DNA of 10,492 bases from DASPLH01 sp035627675 (GTDB lineage: Bacteria; Acidobacteriota; Terriglobia; Terriglobales; Acidobacteriaceae), in the NCBI GenBank assembly GCA_035627675.1, contig DASPLH010000031.1:1-10492 (forward strand), given 5' to 3'. Below the pieces are notes generated by a model. That model saw only the letters and a list, made by a program, of their open reading frames with translations, had not been told where the DNA came from and made no database searches. The position numbers were made by a program, and so were the translations under genes. Shown here one piece after another: positions 6,556 through 10,492 of this stretch. The first letter of the stretch is position 1. Each line of letters begins with the position of its first letter.

Positions 6556-7020
6556 TCAGCTTTGGGAAGTTGCGGAGGCGCGTTCCGATTCGAAAATACT
6601 CAGCGAGAACGGTTCTTGTCCGGATTCAAAACCGACCTGGAGGATAACCGTGCTATTCCTGATCGTGAAGCGATGACCATCGACTACCGTCGGCAGGGAT
6701 ATGTGGCATCCGGGGTTCAGTAGAGACTTCACGCTGCCGGCGCTCATGTTCGTCAACTCTCCCACGGCGTCGCGCACCTGTTCCTCACTCACCTCTTCAG
6801 GAGTCAATCCGAGGAAGTTTGCAGCCGCGCATCGTGCCAGCCGCTCGGAACAATCCAACCGAACCGCCCCCTCCCAAGCGCCCGTAATCTGCACGCAGGC
6901 GCCCAGCCCGTCGCGGAGCGTGCTGGGGTCCGCGATCCCGGCGTACCGGACCGGCATTCCAAGCATCGCGTCCCATATTTCATTCGTAAGCTGTACGGCG
7001 TCTTCTACGGAAATTGGCAT
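6556..7020 (-). CDS. CheX-like CheY-P phosphatase / CheC-CheX family protein
   Basis: This is a 154-residue protein of the CheC/CheX/FliY phosphatase family, which speeds dephosphorylation of CheY-type receivers in chemotaxis. The key segment is RDAVGELTNMSAGSVKSLL at 83-101, with the ExxN pair E88 and N91 that defines the active site. It is followed by SLPTVVDG, common in CheX-like proteins. Only one such motif is visible, as in CheX, where CheC has two. It starts six bases after the cheR stop, with GAGG four bases before the ATG, so it belongs to the cheB-cheR unit. The length fits CheX. The substrate receiver is not in the window with certainty; a CheY elsewhere is most likely. Confidence 0.82.
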   Translation of the reverse strand: MPISVEDAVQLTNEIWDAMLGMPVRYAGIADPSTLRDGLGACVQITGAWEGAVRLDCSERLARCAAANFLGLTPEEVSEEQVRDAVGELTNMSAGSVKSLLNPGCHISLPTVVDGHRFTIRNSTVILQVGFESGQEPFSLSIFESERASATSQS

Positions 7021-7026
7021 AGGTCC

Positions 7027-7842
7027 TCAGCGCCGGCGGTAGCAGCACGTTTTGTTGATCTGTTCCATCCGCAGGCCGGAGTCAACGTCCAGGATGCTTT
7101 CCGCCGCTCCCACCAGCAGGTATCCGTCCTCGGCCAGGTGCTCTCGCGCGGCGCGTACAACGGCCATCCGCGTGGGATCGTCGAAGTAGATCAGCACGTT
7201 CCTCAGCAGTATCAAGTCGGCGAATGGAGCGGCTCGCCACGGACGCGTGAGGTTGATCTGCCGGAAGCGGACCATGCGGCGAATCTCCGGAGCGATCAGC
7301 CAGTGCGGTCCCTTGCGGGAGAAGAACCGCGACAACATCGCTCCCGGCGATCCGCGTTCGATTTCCAATTGTGAATAGAGGCCGCTCTCGGCCTTCGCCA
7401 GAGCCACGCTCGAATAATCGGTCGCGAAGATGTGTACGTCCCACGACAGCAACGCCGGGAAGTGCTGCCGCAGCAGCATGGCCAGCGAATACGGTTCCTG
7501 TCCGGTGGAACACGCCGCGCTCCAGAGGACCAGGCGCCTGCGCGGTGAGCGTGCCGCAATGACATGGGGGAGCATCACGTCCCGGATCGCCTCAAATTGT
7601 TGCAGGTCGCGGAAGAACCACGTTTCGTTGTTCGTCATCGCGTCCAGCACCTTTTCGTGCAGGGGAACCGGCCGTGCGCGATAGTCCTCGATGAGTTCCT
7701 CGACCGAGCCGAAACCTTCTTGCGCCGCGAGCCGCGACAGCCGTGCTTCCGCCACATAGTCCCGATCCGCATCGACCACGATGCCGATTTCCTTCCGTAC
7801 CATTGCACGCAGAAACGCGAAGTTCTCCGCCCCCAGGCTCAT
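7027..7842 (-). CDS. cheR: Chemotaxis protein methyltransferase CheR
   Basis: CheR methylates glutamates on chemoreceptors using S-adenosylmethionine, and with CheB it sets adaptation. The 271-residue protein has the N-terminal helical domain, then NNETWFFRD at 71-79. It also has the SAM-binding SAACSTGQEPYS at 108-119, ATDYS near 141-145, and RNVLIYFD at 214-221. I use the ATG at 7842, which overlaps the cheB stop by ATGA. The frame is open about 42 codons further into cheB, but that part is not CheR-like. There is no TPR extension. The MCP in this window lacks the NWETF-type tether, so tether-independent methylation is likely. Confidence 0.96.
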   Translation of the reverse strand: MSLGAENFAFLRAMVRKEIGIVVDADRDYVAEARLSRLAAQEGFGSVEELIEDYRARPVPLHEKVLDAMTNNETWFFRDLQQFEAIRDVMLPHVIAARSPRRRLVLWSAACSTGQEPYSLAMLLRQHFPALLSWDVHIFATDYSSVALAKAESGLYSQLEIERGSPGAMLSRFFSRKGPHWLIAPEIRRMVRFRQINLTRPWRAAPFADLILLRNVLIYFDDPTRMAVVRAAREHLAEDGYLLVGAAESILDVDSGLRMEQINKTCCYRRR

Positions 7843-8915
7843 TGGGCGCCCGCCCGCGCCGCCGCGGGTTTCGACACGACTCGGCGCACGATGCGGCCCG
7901 CTATCTCCGGTAAAGCAAGCACTTCGTCCGCAAGCCCCGCGCGGGCCACGAATCCGGGCATTCCCCACACGACGGAAGTGGCCTCATCCTGCACGATGAC
8001 CTGCCCTCCGGCCGCTTTGATGGCCTCGCAACCCAACAGGCCGTCCTGCCCCATGCCGGTCATCACCACGCCCAGCACGCCGGAACCGTAGTCCCGCGCC
8101 ACCGAGCGGAACAGGACATCGACCGAGGGACGGCAGGAGTTCTCAGGCGGCGACTGCATCAGCTTCACGCGAGCGCCCATTCCATTCCGGTGGATCGTCA
8201 TGTGGTAGTCGCCCGGAGCGACGTAGGCGTGTCCGGCAGCGAGCGTGGCCTGGGCGGTCGCCTCCTCCACGGCGATGGCCGTTACCGAGTCGAGCCGCTT
8301 CGCAAGCAGGCCGGTGAAGTCCGGAGGCATGTGCTGGACGATCACGATCGGCACGGGAAAGTCGGCGGGGATGCTACTCAACACGGTCGCAAGTGCGTTC
8401 GGACCTCCGGTCGAACTTCCAATCGCAACAATCTCGACCGGATATTGAGGCCCCGTGCACACCTGCCTTAACACCGGAACTGCCCGCCTTCGCACCGAGG
8501 ATCCACGCTCTGGCACAAGCGCCTTGATCTTCGGAATCAGCTGCTGTTCCACCCGAAGCGCGGCCGCGGCAAGGCCATTCGCCGCCGAGGGCTTGGTGAC
8601 GTAATCGCTCGCTCCCAGGGCAAGTGCGTCCACCGTCGCTTCCGCGCCGCGTTCACAGCGCGGACTGAACATGATGACCGGGAGCGCCGGATGCCGGCTG
8701 CGGATATGCCGCAGCGCGGTGATGCCGTCCATCTCAGGCATCTCCACATCGAGTGTGACCAGGTCGGGGCGAAGTTGCTCGATCAGGCTCAGCGCGATGG
8801 CGCCGTTGGCCGCGACACCCGCGACCTCCAGGTCGGGATCGGCCGTCAGCATCTCACGCAGCAGCCTTCGCATGACCGCCGAGTCGTCAACGGCCAGAAC
8901 CCTGATCTTCGACAT
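7839..8915 (-). CDS. cheB: Chemotaxis response regulator protein-glutamate methylesterase CheB
   Basis: CheB removes methyl groups from, and deamidates, chemoreceptors, and is activated by CheA. The 358-residue protein has a complete receiver: D10 D11, phospho-acceptor D56 in TLDVEMPEMDG, S84 and K108. A short linker leads to the esterase domain with the catalytic triad Ser168 (GSSTGGP), His195 (VQHMPPDFTG) and Asp291 (TGMGQDG). All catalytic residues are present and the length is normal. The ATG at 8915 has GAGG four bases upstream. The gene is the first of the cheB-cheR-cheX-like unit and is preceded by a possible sigma28-type promoter. Confidence 0.97.
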   Translation of the reverse strand: MSKIRVLAVDDSAVMRRLLREMLTADPDLEVAGVAANGAIALSLIEQLRPDLVTLDVEMPEMDGITALRHIRSRHPALPVIMFSPRCERGAEATVDALALGASDYVTKPSAANGLAAAALRVEQQLIPKIKALVPERGSSVRRRAVPVLRQVCTGPQYPVEIVAIGSSTGGPNALATVLSSIPADFPVPIVIVQHMPPDFTGLLAKRLDSVTAIAVEEATAQATLAAGHAYVAPGDYHMTIHRNGMGARVKLMQSPPENSCRPSVDVLFRSVARDYGSGVLGVVMTGMGQDGLLGCEAIKAAGGQVIVQDEATSVVWGMPGFVARAGLADEVLALPEIAGRIVRRVVSKPAAARAGAQ

Positions 8916-8979
8916 GCGACCTCGAAACTCGGGCAGGATTCAGCTTCCGCCGCCACGAGCGCCAGACTCTTCATCCTGT

Positions 8980-9007
8980 TCATCGGACGCTACCGGCCGA
9001 AACTTGA
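8980..9007 (-). promoter_or_regulatory. Possible sigma28 (FliA) promoter upstream of cheB
   Basis: The minus strand has TCAAGTTT (9007-9000), 12 bases, then TCCGATGA (8987-8980). The E. coli FliA consensus is TAAAGTTT-N11-GCCGATAA, so the boxes match at 7 of 8 and 6 of 8 positions with a spacer one base too long. The site would give a leader of roughly 60 bases before cheB, which fits a late flagellar/chemotaxis gene. The call rests on the match alone. Confidence 0.35.
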
Positions 9008-9076
9008 AAGCCGCAGGAGCTGGAAAGCGTCTGGGCGTGAAGCCTGCCGGACGGCTGTTGCCGCCCGGCGGCCCTG

Positions 9077-10492
9077 TTACCGCGCTGTTGCCGTTGCGGC
9101 GCGCGCCTGCGAGTCTTCGTAGTGGAACTGCGAGATGAGCTTCTGGAGCCCGGCGGCAAGCGACTCCAGTCCCTGGGCGGACTTCTGTGTGTCGGTCGCT
9201 GCCGACGTGGTCGTTCGCGCGGCGTCGGCCACACCCGTGATGTTGCGCGTGATCTCCACTCCGCCCGACGCTGCCTCGCTCAGATTGCGGCTGATTTCGC
9301 TCGTAGTCGCGCTTTGTTCTTCGATCGCACTCGCAATCGTGTTCTGGATGTCGCTGATCTGCGAGATCACGCCTCCGATCTGTCCGATCGCGAGCACCGC
9401 TCCCTTCGCGTCCTTCTGGATGGCTTCGATCTTGCGGCTGATGTCCTCCGTCGCGTTGGCAGTTTCTTTCGCCAGCTCCTTCACTTCGTTGGCCACCACG
9501 GCGAAGCCCTTGCCTGCCTCGCCCGCGCGCGCCGCCTCGATGGTTGCGTTCAGGGCTAGCAGGTTCGTCTGCTGCGCGATGGACGTGATCACCTTGATCA
9601 CCTGGCCAATCTCGGCACTGCTTTGGCCGAGCTTCTCGATGGTTTCGTTCGTACTCTCGGCCGTGCGCACCGCCGACGTCGCCACCTTCGACGCTTCCGC
9701 CGTGCTGCGCGCGATTTCCTTGATGCTTGCTCCCATCTCGTCTGCGCCGCTTGCGACCGTCTGGATATTCCGGCTGACCTGCTCCGATGCCGCTGAAACG
9801 ACATTCGCCTGCGACGCCGTCTGGTCTGCGCTCGCGCTCATCTGCTGACTCACTTTGTTGAGCTCTTCCGCGGCGGCAACCAGCATGAATGTGTTCTGGC
9901 CGATCTGCGCCATCGCTTCTCGCACTCGCGTCGAGAGCGTATTGACTGCAAACCTCAGCAGGTTGAAGTCGCCCTGGTACTCCTTCGTCACTTCGGTGGT
10001 GAAATCGCCGTTCGCCAGCTTGTCCAGCGTCGCCGCGACATCCTGAAGAGGCGTGACCACGGCATCGAGCGTGTGGTTGATTCCCTCGACGATCCTGCGG
10101 AAGTCTCCCTGGTGCTTCAGGGCTTCTGCGCGCGTGTTGAGCCTTCCGTTCAGTGCCGCGTCCACGAGCTTATCGACGTCCGCCATGACGGCCTTCAGGT
10201 TGGCCCGGACCTGTTCGATCGTTTCGTTGATGAACGTCTTCTTGCCAGGGAACTTCTCCAGCGGAGCTTCGAAGTTGCCGCGCCCGAACTCGGCGACGCA
10301 GCCCATCGCCTTCCTGTTCATCGTGAGATGGCCGGCGACCATGGTGTTGATCCCGCTTGCCACCTCGCGGTACGCGCCCTTGAACTTGCCCGCGTCCACC
10401 GTGACGTCGATGTCGCCGCGGTCATGCTGGTCCGCCATATTCGCGATCTCCGCGATCAGTTCCCGAAGCGTGCGAGACATGGTCCTGAATGC
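9077..10492 (-). CDS. Methyl-accepting chemotaxis protein with tandem HAMP-like repeats (5' end beyond the window)
   Basis: This is a chemoreceptor that controls CheA. I number residues from the first ATG in the window (10480). The visible part has HAMP-like modules at about 1-110 (QHDRGDIDV, then FGRGNFEAPLEKFPGKK), 105-145 and 145-195 (LANGDFTTEV). These are followed by a long coiled-coil signalling domain from about 200. The hairpin tip is conserved: VIKVITSIAQQTNLLALNAT, IEAARAGEAGKGFAVVANEV, then KELAKETANATEDI at about 295-347. No membrane segment is visible and the tail lacks a NWETF-like pentapeptide. The frame stays open to the right edge (codons for AFRT before the ATG), and this family usually has more sequence before the first HAMP-like module. 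The ATG at 10480 is therefore probably internal and the gene incomplete here. Confidence 0.93.
   Translation of the reverse strand, partial: AFRTMSRTLRELIAEIANMADQHDRGDIDVTVDAGKFKGAYREVASGINTMVAGHLTMNRKAMGCVAEFGRGNFEAPLEKFPGKKTFINETIEQVRANLKAVMADVDKLVDAALNGRLNTRAEALKHQGDFRRIVEGINHTLDAVVTPLQDVAATLDKLANGDFTTEVTKEYQGDFNLLRFAVNTLSTRVREAMAQIGQNTFMLVAAAEELNKVSQQMSASADQTASQANVVSAASEQVSRNIQTVASGADEMGASIKEIARSTAEASKVATSAVRTAESTNETIEKLGQSSAEIGQVIKVITSIAQQTNLLALNATIEAARAGEAGKGFAVVANEVKELAKETANATEDISRKIEAIQKDAKGAVLAIGQIGGVISQISDIQNTIASAIEEQSATTSEISRNLSEAASGGVEITRNITGVADAARTTTSAATDTQKSAQGLESLAAGLQKLISQFHYEDSQARAATATAR

Noticed and set aside
7843..7968. N-terminal extension of CheR into cheB
   Set aside because: The extra 42 residues are not CheR-like, and the ATG at 7842 with ATGA overlap is the normal arrangement.
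8916..9076. Possible c-di-GMP riboswitch or small gene in the gap before cheB
   Set aside because: The conserved core of the GEMM riboswitch is not present, and the short frame starting with MNRMKSL runs into cheB with no family resemblance.
9050..9076. GCCGCC-G-GGCGGC inverted repeat just after the chemoreceptor stop as a terminator
   Set aside because: The loop is too short for the full stem and no T-run follows, so an intrinsic terminator is not supported.

Overview
The window is a GC-rich bacterial segment in which every gene I can support lies on the minus strand, so transcription runs from high to low coordinates. It is part of a flagellar and chemotaxis region. The protein types and the mix of promoter signals suggest a flagellated soil bacterium. 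My best guess is Acidobacteriota (Bryobacterales/Solibacter-like), but this rests on the general look of the proteins and was not tested.

In transcription order, the first region is chemotaxis. It holds a methyl-accepting chemotaxis protein with tandem HAMP-like repeats that runs off the right edge (9077-10492), then cheB, cheR and a CheX-like phosphatase gene (8915-6556), which are almost contiguous. A sigma28-like promoter candidate lies in the 161-bp gap before cheB. An OmpR-type response regulator follows (6466-5723).

The second region is the flagellar regulators. A FleQ/FlrA-like sigma54 activator (5667-4483) has a degenerate receiver, an intact AAA+ core and no DNA-binding domain. Next comes a strong sigma54 promoter match (4434-4450), a small soluble histidine kinase (FleS/FlrB-like, 4368-3562) and a complete NtrC-type response regulator (FleR/FlrC-like, 3581-2232). 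The order resembles the fleQ-fleSR or flrA-flrBC cascade of gammaproteobacteria.

The third region is the start of the flagellar basal body operon: flgB, flgC, fliE and fliF (2235-1), with fliF cut by the left edge. The kinase, regulator, flgB and flgC genes overlap end to start, so the regulators and the first rod genes look like one translationally coupled unit.

The likely logic, which is inference, is as follows. The activator without a DNA-binding domain works with RNA polymerase-sigma54 at the promoter after its own gene. That produces the kinase/regulator pair together with the MS-ring and proximal-rod proteins, and the phosphorylated NtrC-type regulator then acts on later flagellar promoters. 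The most unusual points are the missing DNA-binding domain, a 16-base-pair hairpin that encloses the probable Shine-Dalgarno and start codon of the kinase, and altered active-site residues in two of the regulators.
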